DNA of 64,000 bases from Nocardia sp. SYP-A9097 (lineage in GTDB: Bacteria > Actinomycetota > Actinomycetes > Mycobacteriales > Mycobacteriaceae), in contig NZ_WJIC01000001.1 of NCBI RefSeq assembly GCF_009649815.1, positions 186,001 to 250,000 on the forward strand, written 5' to 3'. The position numbers and the translations under genes are program-made. The notes below the pieces were generated by a model. That model ran no database searches, was not told the origin of the DNA, and saw only the letters and a program-made list of their open reading frames with translations. Shown here piece after piece: positions 1-6,841 of this stretch; positions within the stretch are counted from its first letter, which is position 1; the number at the start of each line of letters is the position of its first letter.

Positions 1-413
1 ATCGGCGGCGGCAGCTGACCGATCGCCTCCAGCAGCAGCACGCGCACGAGCAGCGGATCGGCATCGATCAAGACGCGTATGTCTTCAAACTGATTGGTTG
101 AAGCACGCAGTGCGGCAAGGGTTTTGGGTGTGCTCTCGATTCGCTCCCGGTGACCGCAATCGGCGTCCTGGGGCTCGATGGCGCTCTGCTCACTGTGCTC
201 GATGAGCATCGAGTTGGGTGTGCGCCACGCGCCATTCATGTACACCTGCACGGTCGCGATGTCGGGCAGGTGCGCCGCAGCCGCGAGCGTCTCACGCAGG
301 TCGGCCAGGACCATATCCGTCCCCGCCACCGCAGTGTGAAATTCCGCGTGCACTCGGCGCGTTGTGGTGGTGTGGCCGGTCGAGGTGATGCGGATGCTGA
401 TGCCGTCATTCAT
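1..413 (-). CDS. hypothetical phage protein, cut by left window edge
   Basis: An open frame runs from ATG at 413 to the window edge without a stop (at least 137 residues), so the C-terminus lies outside. The start codon overlaps, as ATGA, a stop codon at 410-412 that belongs to the alternative reading frame of the recT tail. The protein is soluble-looking, with no motif I recognise. It is the next gene of the leftward element operon after recT. The function is unknown; a role in the element's replication or recombination module is only inferred from position. Confidence 0.65.
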   Translation of the reverse strand, partial: MNDGISIRITSTGHTTTTRRVHAEFHTAVAGTDMVLADLRETLAAAAHLPDIATVQVYMNGAWRTPNSMLIEHSEQSAIEPQDADCGHRERIESTPKTLAALRASTNQFEDIRVLIDADPLLVRVLLLEAIGQLPPP

Positions 414-464
414 TGGCTGTCTCCATTCTCGGTGGTGCGTGGCGCGCCGGTCGGCGGCCAACGT

Positions 465-1421
465 TCAGGTGCGGTTTCGTCCGGCAGCTCGGCGTGCGTG
501 CCCGGCCCGCCGGTTCCGCCGCTTGCCTCGACCCTGGCGGGGCGGGCCGCTGTGAACGGCGTCCGGGCCCGGCGCGGGGTCGGCGTCCGGTTCACCCGAT
601 GGCGGGCTGTCGGGTGCGGTGTCGACGGCGGCAGTGTCGAGAATGTCGGCAGCCTCACGCTCGGCCAGCCGGTCGGCGTAGAGATCGGTGCCGCCGCGTT
701 CGTCGGCCGCTAGCACAGCGGCCAGCACAGCCGACTTCGGTAGCAGCTTGGTCAGCTGCCGCACCACGGTCTTACGTTCCATCCAGTGCTGTGGGTCCTC
801 GAACCCGTCGGACGGGCCGACCTTTCCCCCGCGCAGTTCCTCCACTTCCTCCGGTGACAACACCTCGAAAGGGCCCGGCCCGCTCGGCAGCTGAGAGATC
901 GCGTAATACTCGACGATCGCGCCCCGATCACCGCGCGCCGGCCGGTGCCGCAGGAACGCATTGGTGCCGAACTCGTGCTCGAATTCGTCACGCTCACAGA
1001 CGAACTGCGCGCTGATCGAGGTGACGAGACCGGACTGATAGGCGCGCTTGATGTATCCCTGATAGCCCACAACCAAGCGGCATTCCCAGCCCTGTCCGGT
1101 GTTGTGCTCGGGCAGCAGCCAGCACTCGTCGGCCACCCCCGGCTCGAGGCCGAGCGCGGCCGCGGTGAGTACCGCCCCCGCGAGTGAGCGCTGCGTGCAC
1201 CATGCCAGCCGCGGATCGCGGCGCAGTGCCGTCAGCGCGATACGCGTCATCCGGGCCGCGTCCATCTGCGAGGGCAAGGCGCGCGCGATCTGCTCCTGCA
1301 GGCTGGCGATGTAGTTCGCCATCTTCTGCACGTCGTCGGCGGCCGGTGCCCCGTCCGGCGGCGCGGGGGCGTGGCGGTCGGCCACGGCTTTGCGGGTACG
1401 GGCGGCGAGGTTCTGCCCCAC
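465..1421 (-). CDS. recT: RecT-family single-strand annealing protein
   Basis: This 318-residue protein resembles RecT/Redβ annealases. The stretch ALTALRRDP, the segment CTQRSLAGAVLTAAALGLEPG and the following VGYQGYIKRAYQSG are typical of the family. RecT coats single-stranded DNA and anneals complementary strands, working with an exonuclease. Its partner here is the YqaJ gene just upstream, with only 3 bp between stop and GTG start. The last ~25 residues are arginine-rich and read less like coding sequence than the neighbouring frame. That frame would extend the protein to a stop at 410 that overlaps the next gene (see findings). Family call firm, exact C-terminus uncertain. Confidence 0.85.
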   Translation of the reverse strand: MGQNLAARTRKAVADRHAPAPPDGAPAADDVQKMANYIASLQEQIARALPSQMDAARMTRIALTALRRDPRLAWCTQRSLAGAVLTAAALGLEPGVADECWLLPEHNTGQGWECRLVVGYQGYIKRAYQSGLVTSISAQFVCERDEFEHEFGTNAFLRHRPARGDRGAIVEYYAISQLPSGPGPFEVLSPEEVEELRGGKVGPSDGFEDPQHWMERKTVVRQLTKLLPKSAVLAAVLAADERGGTDLYADRLAEREAADILDTAAVDTAPDSPPSGEPDADPAPGPDAVHSGPPRQGRGKRRNRRAGHARRAAGRNRT

Positions 1422-1424
1422 TGG

Positions 1425-2456
1425 TCATCCTTCCGTGTCGGAGATATAGGGAACGGCCCTGAACACCTGCGATTGGAACTTGCGCCACAGCTCGGGCCGT
1501 TCCTTGCGCAGCGCGTGCGAGTCCAGGACATCGATCTTCTTGCGGTACAGCGCCGCGATATCTGGGTGCGCGGTCTCGAATTGCTTGGGCGCCCAACCGC
1601 CGCCGGTGATCTTGGCGATGGTCTTACCGGCGACCGTGGCCCGGTTCGCCCCGCCCATGATCAGCCGCAGCGCCGACTCGGCCCGCAACCTCGCACCCTT
1701 GCCCGCCGCTTCCTGCGCGTGCGCGGCCTGCCACTGCTCGGCCAGGCCCAGCGCACGCAGCAGCTCGGCGCTGTCGTCGAGGTCATCGAGTGCGATGGTC
1801 CGATCATCGAGACCGAAGCGCCGCATCAGCGCGGCCTTGGTGGCTTCGGATGGATCCGCAGGCGGCGGGGTATCGGTGAGCACATGCTCATGCCACAGCC
1901 GCGATTCCTCCGCGATGATGTCCGCGATCAGATCCTCATCGCGCTCGACCCGAGCGATCTTCAATCGGTTGCCACCGACCAGGCCGGCCACCCACGCATG
2001 CGGCGCACCGGTCACCGCCATGTTGTGCTGGCATTGCAGCTCGGCATGATCGGGCACCTGACCATCCCAATCCGCTGCCATCCACTGACCGGTGTTCTTA
2101 CACTCGATGATCCCGCCGTCGCTGGCGTACCCGTCGAGATTGGTTTGCTGCCAAGGGTTTTCGAGTGAGCGCAGCATGCCCGGCAGGGTGAACGTCAGCC
2201 CGAGCCGGTGCATTGCTTCGGCGCGGATGACCGGTTCGAGCAGGTTGCCCCAGAGCATCGCTTCGGACTCGTCGATTTCCGGTGCGCGACAGGTCTTGTC
2301 CTCCCACACCGTGTACGGGCTGCCGTACTTCCCGGCCATCCCCATGACCGCCGAACAGTCCGACCCGCCCACACCCTGACGACGCACCCGCAACCACTCC
2401 GCGCGCACAGCATCACGAGGCAGCACCTCGGCGCAGTGATCGAGATACGTTGCCAT
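1425..2456 (-). CDS. YqaJ-type viral recombinase exonuclease
   Basis: This 343-residue protein is a PD-(D/E)XK nuclease of the YqaJ/lambda-exonuclease group. The N-terminal GGSDCSAVMG motif (about 30-39), LLEPVIRAE (about 72-80), the D108 / E118-C-K120 triad and the ELQCQHNMA helix are visible. The enzyme resects double-stranded ends to supply ssDNA to RecT encoded downstream. The chosen ATG shares its A with the TGA of the upstream whiB-like gene (TGATG), indicating translational coupling; a GTG one codon upstream is the alternative. It belongs to the leftward element operon. Confidence 0.87.
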   Translation of the reverse strand: MATYLDHCAEVLPRDAVRAEWLRVRRQGVGGSDCSAVMGMAGKYGSPYTVWEDKTCRAPEIDESEAMLWGNLLEPVIRAEAMHRLGLTFTLPGMLRSLENPWQQTNLDGYASDGGIIECKNTGQWMAADWDGQVPDHAELQCQHNMAVTGAPHAWVAGLVGGNRLKIARVERDEDLIADIIAEESRLWHEHVLTDTPPPADPSEATKAALMRRFGLDDRTIALDDLDDSAELLRALGLAEQWQAAHAQEAAGKGARLRAESALRLIMGGANRATVAGKTIAKITGGGWAPKQFETAHPDIAALYRKKIDVLDSHALRKERPELWRKFQSQVFRAVPYISDTEG

Positions 2457-3076
2457 CACGACGCTTTCGCGATCTCGATACCGAGGATCGTTTCAGCGGT
2501 GCTGCGCTTCACATACTTCTTGTCCGCTACCAGAATGTTCCGCACATGCTCGGGCCCGATGCCCAGCTGCCGCGCCGTCGCCCGGTATTCGCCGGTCTCC
2601 TCGAACACCTCGCGCACACGCGGCTGCACCTGGCCCACGGGCACGAGATCGTTGCGGCACATGTAGCAGCGCAACAACTTCCCGCGTTTGCTGACGGTGC
2701 GACCGGACTCCGATTCGAACTGTGTGCCACACCCGCACGTCATCATGACCGCGCCCGCCACCACCGCCGGGGCCGGCGCGGGCTGGTCCGCCTCGATCTT
2801 GCGGCCGGTCTTGGGCGGATCGATACCCAGCCATGCATGCATCGCACGCCGCTCCGCATCGGTCGGGAGATGGAATCCGCCGTGGATCCCGCGACGCTCA
2901 CCCTGGCGCACCGCGTCGAACGCGCACGCCCGGCACACCGGGCAGCTCACGCAAATCCGTTTGGCTTCCAACGCATCCTCCGAGTTCACGGCCGCGTTCC
3001 ACAGTTCGGGGTTCTTGTGCTGCCCGCACGCCGCAGACTGGTGCCAGCCATGGGGGATATCGAATGTCGTGGTCAT
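2456..3076 (-). CDS. WhiB-like protein fused to a C-terminal zinc-ribbon/HTH region
   Basis: A 206-residue protein. The N-terminal WhiB domain has the four iron-sulfur cysteines C17, C42, C45 and C51 (CxxC...Cx5C spacing) and GIHGG (63-67), a variant of the usual GIWGG turn. After a Pro/Ala linker come a second Cys set (C114, C116, C137, C140), likely a small zinc ribbon, and a helical tail (about 155-200) that looks like a helix-turn-helix. WhiB proteins normally act as Fe-S partners of sigma factors. Ordinary WhiB proteins stop after ~100 residues, so the C-terminal half is unusual. The ATG overlaps the stop of the upstream 49-residue ORF as ATGA. Confidence 0.8.
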   Translation of the reverse strand: MTTTFDIPHGWHQSAACGQHKNPELWNAAVNSEDALEAKRICVSCPVCRACAFDAVRQGERRGIHGGFHLPTDAERRAMHAWLGIDPPKTGRKIEADQPAPAPAVVAGAVMMTCGCGTQFESESGRTVSKRGKLLRCYMCRNDLVPVGQVQPRVREVFEETGEYRATARQLGIGPEHVRNILVADKKYVKRSTAETILGIEIAKAS

Positions 3077-3222
3077 CGCAGGTCCCAATCGCTCGGCCCG
3101 TCCGGATCCTCGAGGGTGCGCGCCTGCGCGGTGGGCCGGTAGTCGTAGGCCGCTTCGACGCTGCGCTGTTCCTCGGCTTCCCAGCGCGCATCGCACAGCG
3201 CCGCGCGTCGCCCGCTCAGCAC
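3073..3222 (-). CDS. 49-residue hypothetical element protein
   Basis: A short GTG-initiated frame. Its start overlaps the upstream gene's stop (GTGCTGA) and its stop overlaps the ATG of the whiB-like fusion gene (ATGA). These couplings on both sides are the main evidence that it is translated. The product is acidic and polar (ends EDPDGPSDWDLR) with no signal or membrane segment and no recognisable domain. Function unknown. Confidence 0.6.
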   Translation of the reverse strand: MLSGRRAALCDARWEAEEQRSVEAAYDYRPTAQARTLEDPDGPSDWDLR

Positions 3223-3425
3223 GTCAGGCCGATCAGCAAACCGAAGAACGTCCCGAAGAACACCCCGACGATCAGCAGCACCACCTGATCGACCAGGGTC
3301 GGCGAGTCGTCGAACTCCTCACGCGGCGGCAGGTGAGCGGGCGGCAACGGCGGGCACGGGCGCGGCATCGGCAGCGGGCGGGTCGGCCAGTCCGTGGGCG
3401 CGTGGTAGTCGGTGCGGTGCTTCAC
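3216..3425 (-). CDS. small single-pass membrane protein of the element
   Basis: A 69-residue protein with a proline-rich N-terminal half (about 1-40) and one strongly hydrophobic C-terminal segment (VVLLIVGVFFGTFFGLLIGL), so it is probably membrane-anchored by its C-terminus. The GTG start overlaps the upstream stop as GTGA. It sits in the middle of the leftward operon. No family recognised; small membrane proteins of this kind are common in actinophage early regions, which is context only. Confidence 0.6.
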   Translation of the reverse strand: MKHRTDYHAPTDWPTRPLPMPRPCPPLPPAHLPPREEFDDSPTLVDQVVLLIVGVFFGTFFGLLIGLTC

Positions 3426-3580
3426 AGCAGGAACCCCCGCACCGATTGCACTGCGCCGATGGCGGACTCGATGGACCGCACCGCGAGGGCGGGATCAGAA
3501 TCTGCCGCCGCGATCGCGGCACGCATCAGCGACTCGGCAGATCGGAGAATCGTGGTGATCTCCCCGGCGTTCTCGATCAT
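3422..3580 (-). CDS. 52-residue hypothetical element protein
   Basis: A short alpha-helical protein beginning MIENAGEITTILRSAESL. The ATG at 3580 overlaps the TGA of the upstream gene as ATGA, which fixes the start in preference to upstream codons. It is alanine-rich and probably helical, without Cys or a membrane segment. Nothing identifies its function. Confidence 0.6.
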   Translation of the reverse strand: MIENAGEITTILRSAESLMRAAIAAADSDPALAVRSIESAIGAVQSVRGFLL

Positions 3581-4089
3581 GCACTGACCGCCTCGGTGTG
3601 AGAGAGGATCGGAGTGCACTTCCACTCGACGTGCTCCACCTCGCGCTCGACGGCCACGGTCGGCGCGGCGGCGAGGTACTCCGGATCCGGCACCTGCTCG
3701 GTCACGGTCTCGACATGGATCACGACCCGCTCGCAGACCTCGGCGCGCTCATCGGTCAGCGTGAGCGGCAGGCCGCGCAGCGGTATCACCGCCTCGAAAT
3801 ATCCATCGCCTCGATCGGTGTAGACCTTGGTGACCGGTCCGACCGCGATGGTTTTGAACCGGCGGATGGCTTCGGCCATGATCGCCGGTCGGTCGCGGAT
3901 GATCGCCCCCTTCTCGGCGTCGTACTCATAGCCCGCTGCATGTGCGGGCCAGATGGGGAGCTTGAAGATGCCGTGGAGCACGGCCGCCAGATATCCGTCG
4001 GTGTCGTGCTCGATCAGGTTGGCCAGCGCGCGCAGGTCGGAGGCGACATCGGCGGGGGCCGGGCTGCCGGAGATCGGTTTGATATTCAT
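3577..4089 (-). CDS. hypothetical phage protein (170 aa)
   Basis: A 170-residue soluble protein beginning MNIKPISGSPAPADVASDL, with the helical stretch LRALANLIEHDTDGYLAAVLHG, a central beta-rich part and a charged C-terminus. It is preceded by a GGAG Shine-Dalgarno about 9 nt from ATG 4089 and by a GC-rich intercistronic hairpin (4121-4150). I recognise no catalytic motif. Position suggests an early-region accessory protein. Confidence 0.7.
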   Translation of the reverse strand: MNIKPISGSPAPADVASDLRALANLIEHDTDGYLAAVLHGIFKLPIWPAHAAGYEYDAEKGAIIRDRPAIMAEAIRRFKTIAVGPVTKVYTDRGDGYFEAVIPLRGLPLTLTDERAEVCERVVIHVETVTEQVPDPEYLAAAPTVAVEREVEHVEWKCTPILSHTEAVSA

Positions 4090-4120
4090 GGATACACTCC
4101 TACTGTTTCATTGGTTAGGT

Positions 4121-4150
4121 CCCGGCGGGGGTGGCGGTACCCCCGCCGGG
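4121..4150 (-). terminator. intercistronic hairpin in the element operon
   Basis: A perfect 12-bp inverted repeat (CCCGGCGGGGGT / ACCCCCGCCGGG) with a 6-nt loop lies between the second WhiB-like gene and the 170-residue gene. There is no T-run in the leftward direction, so it may attenuate transcription or stabilise processed mRNA rather than terminate fully. Confidence 0.55.
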
Positions 4151-4163
4151 TTGCGGGACTTGG

Positions 4164-4451
4164 TTAGTAGCTGGTGACCCGGACCGCGATCCGATGCAGG
4201 TGCGTTACTGCATCCGGTCGCGGCACCGGACCGGGGCCGAGATCGACACTCGCAACCACCCCATGAAATGCTTTGCGGCGCAAAGCATCTGCTGCGCAGG
4301 CCGATTGCACAGGACAACGCTGCGCGCAACGCTCACGCAGCGCGGCGGTGAGTTCGTCGCGCTCCTCCCCTACCGGCTCGGTCGGAAAGAATGCCGTCAT
4401 AGGCGTGCCCTTACAGGCGACGTACGGCAGGAACATGCGCTCGCCGATCAT
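4164..4451 (-). CDS. divergent WhiB-like protein
   Basis: A 95-residue protein with a WhiB-like cysteine set: C13, C42, C46, C52, i.e. C-x28-C-x3-C-x5-C, where the canonical middle spacing is x2. The region RCPVQSACAADALRR matches the WhiB helix. The turn motif G[VI]WGG is lost (HGVVASVDL, 63-71). It may bind an Fe-S cluster but has probably diverged in sigma-factor or DNA contact. The ATG overlaps the upstream stop as ATGA. It is the second WhiB-like gene of the element. Confidence 0.7.
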   Translation of the reverse strand: MIGERMFLPYVACKGTPMTAFFPTEPVGEERDELTAALRERCAQRCPVQSACAADALRRKAFHGVVASVDLGPGPVPRPDAVTHLHRIAVRVTSY

Positions 4452-4828
4452 GGGCGCATCACCCGCCGCATCACCGAATCGAGTTCGGTCACCGTGGCCG
4501 GCGGTGTGCTCAGATCCTGCACCTCGGGGCGCACCTGGTCGCGGGCATGGGACCAGCCCAGCACGACCGCCTGCGCGGCGGCGGTGTCGCCCATCGGGAT
4601 CACTCCGAGCCGCTCGGGTACCGGCTGCCCGCCGACCCCGACACGGGTCGCGGCGAACACATCCCCGGCCCCGTCCCACAGCACCGTGACCAGCGCGCCA
4701 CTCTCGGGCCCGGCCAGGATGTACGCGGTACTTGCCGCGTTCTCCCCTGCCGCCATCCACCCGGCCTGACGGTAGGCGGTGTCGATCATGCTGCGCGCCG
4801 TCGACTCGGCCGCTGCCATGGCGGTCAC
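4448..4828 (-). CDS. hypothetical element protein (126 aa)
   Basis: Alanine-rich protein of about 126 residues. The GTG start at 4828 overlaps the upstream stop as GTGA; an in-frame ATG at 4819 is an alternative. The middle part (AAGENAASTAYILAGPESG, then VLWDGAGDVFAATRVG) reads as a beta-rich domain. No family recognised. The C-terminus overlaps the start of the WhiB-like gene. Confidence 0.62.
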   Translation of the reverse strand: MTAMAAAESTARSMIDTAYRQAGWMAAGENAASTAYILAGPESGALVTVLWDGAGDVFAATRVGVGGQPVPERLGVIPMGDTAAAQAVVLGWSHARDQVRPEVQDLSTPPATVTELDSVMRRVMRP

Positions 4829-4917
4829 AGCCCCGGCCCCCAGTTCCAGATATCGAGGGTCAGCATCGGGGCGACGAAGCGCCACGGATTGATCACCAGT
4901 TCAAGGGTTTTCAGCAT
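4825..4917 (-). CDS. 30-residue hydrophobic peptide
   Basis: A tiny ORF (begins MLKTLELVINPW, ends LDIWNWGPGL), hydrophobic and Trp-rich. It is supported by couplings on both sides: its ATG overlaps the upstream stop (ATGCTGA) and its stop overlaps the next gene's GTG. It could be a membrane-active peptide or simply a translational coupling ORF. Confidence 0.5.
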   Translation of the reverse strand: MLKTLELVINPWRFVAPMLTLDIWNWGPGL

Positions 4918-5078
4918 GTCCGGTCTCCTGTCAGTAGCCGCGCCAGTGTGGCGGCGGCGGTATCGGGCAATGGCGGATAGGTGATTCCGTCCGCCACATC
5001 CAGGGCGCGCCGGGCTTCGACCCGGTCGTGCAGACTCATGCGATGGCGCTCCTGTTCCAGCGCGGTCGCGCTGATCAT
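4911..5078 (-). CDS. 55-residue hypothetical element protein
   Basis: A small soluble ORF (MISATALEQERHRMSLHDRV...). The start at 5078 overlaps the upstream TGA as ATGA; an internal ATG at 5039 would give 42 residues. Charged N-terminal helix, then a Pro-containing segment and a helical C-terminus. No family recognised. Confidence 0.55.
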   Translation of the reverse strand: MISATALEQERHRMSLHDRVEARRALDVADGITYPPLPDTAAATLARLLTGDRTC

Positions 5079-5224
5079 CGGGCCGTGCCATCGACGGGGC
5101 GGCGGCCGAGCCGAGCCAGTGCCGCACCGATCTCGGTGCGCGCGGTGACCGCTTGCCGATCGGTCTCGGCGGCGATCTCTTCGCGGACGATCTCGCGGAT
5201 CCGGTCCTCGGTCAGCTCGGACAT
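5075..5224 (-). CDS. 49-residue hypothetical element protein
   Basis: A small charged helical protein (MSELTEDRIREIVREEIAAE...), preceded by a good Shine-Dalgarno (GAAGGAAG). It is the first of the tightly coupled run of small ORFs. It probably forms a coiled helix; no function can be assigned. Confidence 0.62.
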   Translation of the reverse strand: MSELTEDRIREIVREEIAAETDRQAVTARTEIGAALARLGRRPVDGTAR

Positions 5225-5249
5225 TTGCGATCTTCCTTCTGTAGGTGGT

Positions 5250-5308
5250 GCTGCCCTCGGAGAGCAGGCGCTGAGGGATTCCGCCTGGTGGCCCTCACCG
5301 AGGGCAGC
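5250..5308. promoter_or_regulatory. nested inverted repeat between excisionase-like gene and small-ORF operon
   Basis: Perfect 11-bp arms GCTGCCCTCGG (5250-5260) and CCGAGGGCAGC (5298-5308) enclose a second 6-bp repeat (CAGGCG 5265-5270 / CGCCTG 5282-5287). It lies in the only sizeable gap of the early operon. It may be an operator, attenuator or processing signal. Confidence 0.5.
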
Positions 5309-5351
5309 GATCCCGGTGCAGCGTCGGCATGCCGCACAGGGAAGCTCGGGG

Positions 5352-5645
5352 TTATGCGCTCTGGCGGTGCAGGTTCCGGCGGGCCCGCTCGGTGAGCCCG
5401 GTCCGCGAGGGCGACTCGGCGGGTATGTCGGGCACAGCGGCGATCGCCGTGCGGCTGCGGGTGGACTGGCCCATGTACTCGACCAGTGCCGCGATGTCGG
5501 ACTCGGTCATGTACCAGTGGCGGCCCGCCTTGCGGCCGGGGATCAGGCCCGCATTGAGCTTGTGTTTGATCCAGCGCGTCGAACAGGCGTGGGTTTGCGC
5601 GACCACGTAGTCGAGGTCGTAGGTCTTGGTTTCCATGGTCGTCAC
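5352..5645 (-). CDS. excisionase-like helix-turn-helix protein
   Basis: A 97-residue protein with a winged-helix/MerR-like DNA-binding fold. The segment CSTRWIKHKLNAGLIPGRKAG followed by RHWYMTESDIAALVEYM matches the excisionase/HTH_17 pattern (helix, short turn, 'R-x-W-Y-M-T' wing). The GTG at 5645 is chosen because an AAGGA box lies 7 nt upstream; ATG 5636 is possible. Such proteins act as recombination directionality factors or regulators. It follows the Cro-like gene in the leftward early operon. Confidence 0.72.
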   Translation of the reverse strand: MTTMETKTYDLDYVVAQTHACSTRWIKHKLNAGLIPGRKAGRHWYMTESDIAALVEYMGQSTRSRTAIAAVPDIPAESPSRTGLTERARRNLHRQSA

Positions 5646-5684
5646 GGTGTTGTCCTTTCCGGTCGCCCTGGCGCATGAGCGCCG

Positions 5685-5954
5685 CTACACAGGCGTTGAT
5701 TGACTCTCGGCACATGAGCCATGTGCCACCTCGGATACAAGCTCAACCTCGTGGGCTTCGAAAAGATCATCCCAAGGGACATCGAGGCGAGCGGCGATAG
5801 CGACAGCCAGGTCTTCACTGATCTGCCGAAGCTTGCCGGTCTCGATGAGGTGGATGGTGCTCTGGGTACGGCGCACGAGGAAAGCCAATTCGCGCTGGCT
5901 GAACCGGCGCTGCATGCGCCACCGGCGAACCTGACGACCGTCTTTGACCTGCAT
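5685..5954 (-). CDS. Cro-like XRE-family HTH protein
   Basis: An 89-residue protein with an N-terminal HTH of the XRE type (RRFSQRELAFLVRRTQSTIH, then IETGKLRQISEDLAVAIAARL). ATG 5954 is chosen because GGAGG lies 5 nt upstream. It is the first gene of the leftward operon, transcribed divergently from the putative repressor across a region with repeated TTGACAAGT sites, as in a cro/cI switch. An 8-bp inverted repeat (GGCACATG-AGC-CATGTGCC, 5709-5727) lies in its 3' part. Confidence 0.78.
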   Translation of the reverse strand: MQVKDGRQVRRWRMQRRFSQRELAFLVRRTQSTIHLIETGKLRQISEDLAVAIAARLDVPWDDLFEAHEVELVSEVAHGSCAESQSTPV

Positions 5955-6028
5955 CCATACCTCCCTTCTGCGTGTGGGCAAATGCGTACGTGTCGTCCGG
6001 TTTCTCATGATGCTCCCCAATCGTCAGG

Positions 6029-6125
6029 TTGACAAGTGGAGCATGCGCCATGTGTCACCTACTTGTCAAGGTGATGAGTGGATTTCAGATACTCTGAACA
6101 GGCATGGTGCATGATCCACTTGTCA
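6029..6125. promoter_or_regulatory. divergent immunity-type operator region
   Basis: Three copies of one site are visible: TTGACAAGT (6029-6037), its inverse ACTTGTCAA (6061-6069) and ACTTGTCA (6118-6125). They lie between the Cro-like gene and the repressor gene. The TTGACA/TTGTCA cores resemble -35 elements for both directions, and GATACT (6088-6093) is a possible -10 for the rightward gene. Operators overlapping divergent promoters fit a lysogeny switch. Confidence 0.6.
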
Positions 6126-6841
6126 GAGAATTTTGTGCGACACCTGATACGAGTGATGAGGAGAAGGGCAGCGTTTCCAGCGTGACCACCGCCAGTACCA
6201 CGCTCGCTGAGCTGATAGAGACCGCATCCCACCGCCACAACGGCGCCTCCGGCAGACGCCTCGCCGAACTCGCACAGAAGGCCGGCCACGACGTATCGCA
6301 CGCAACCCTCAACCGGATCCGCCGCGGCGCCTACGAATCAACACCCACACCCCAAACCATCAAGGCAATCGCCTACCTCGCCGGCCTACCCGAACCGGCA
6401 GCGTTCGCCGCGGCAGCCACCGAAGCCGAACTCGAAACGCAGCGAGCCACCCGCCGGTTCGTCGAGCTATCCTTCCGCGCCGACGATGTGGAAGCACACG
6501 CCCGAGCAGCCGACGGCTACACCGAGACCGACGACATCGCCGAGATATTGGAAGTCCTGGATACTCTCGTCGACTCGGTATACGAACTCACCCGCACCGC
6601 GCAGAAAGTCGCCGCGACAAACGTCGGGGGGCCGCGGCGGCTCGCCGAACTCAAAGCCGAAGCACAAGAAGCATTGCGACGAAACCGGTCCCGCCAATCA
6701 CTTCCCACCGGCGAACCGGTCGGACCATTGGTAGTCGGCGAGGGATCCTTCACCGGGCAGCAATCGACCGAGGACGACGCGATGCTCCGTGCCGCGCGCC
6801 GGGCGCAACAACGGGCGACACCTGTCGACCGCCGAACCTGA
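6104..6841 (+). CDS. phage-type HTH transcriptional repressor
   Basis: Up to 245 residues. It has an HTH near the N-terminus (RRLAELAQKAGHDVSHATLNRIRRG, about 51-75, then TPQTIKAIAYLAGL) and a long acidic helical C-terminal region that could dimerise. It is transcribed away from the Cro-like operon and towards the attachment site, the usual place of an immunity repressor. The start is uncertain. ATG 6104 is close to a possible -10 at 6088-6093 and could be leaderless; GTG 6182 follows a GAGGAG box but at long spacing. Confidence 0.72.
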   Translation: MVHDPLVREFCATPDTSDEEKGSVSSVTTASTTLAELIETASHRHNGASGRRLAELAQKAGHDVSHATLNRIRRGAYESTPTPQTIKAIAYLAGLPEPAAFAAAATEAELETQRATRRFVELSFRADDVEAHARAADGYTETDDIAEILEVLDTLVDSVYELTRTAQKVAATNVGGPRRLAELKAEAQEALRRNRSRQSLPTGEPVGPLVVGEGSFTGQQSTEDDAMLRAARRAQQRATPVDRRT

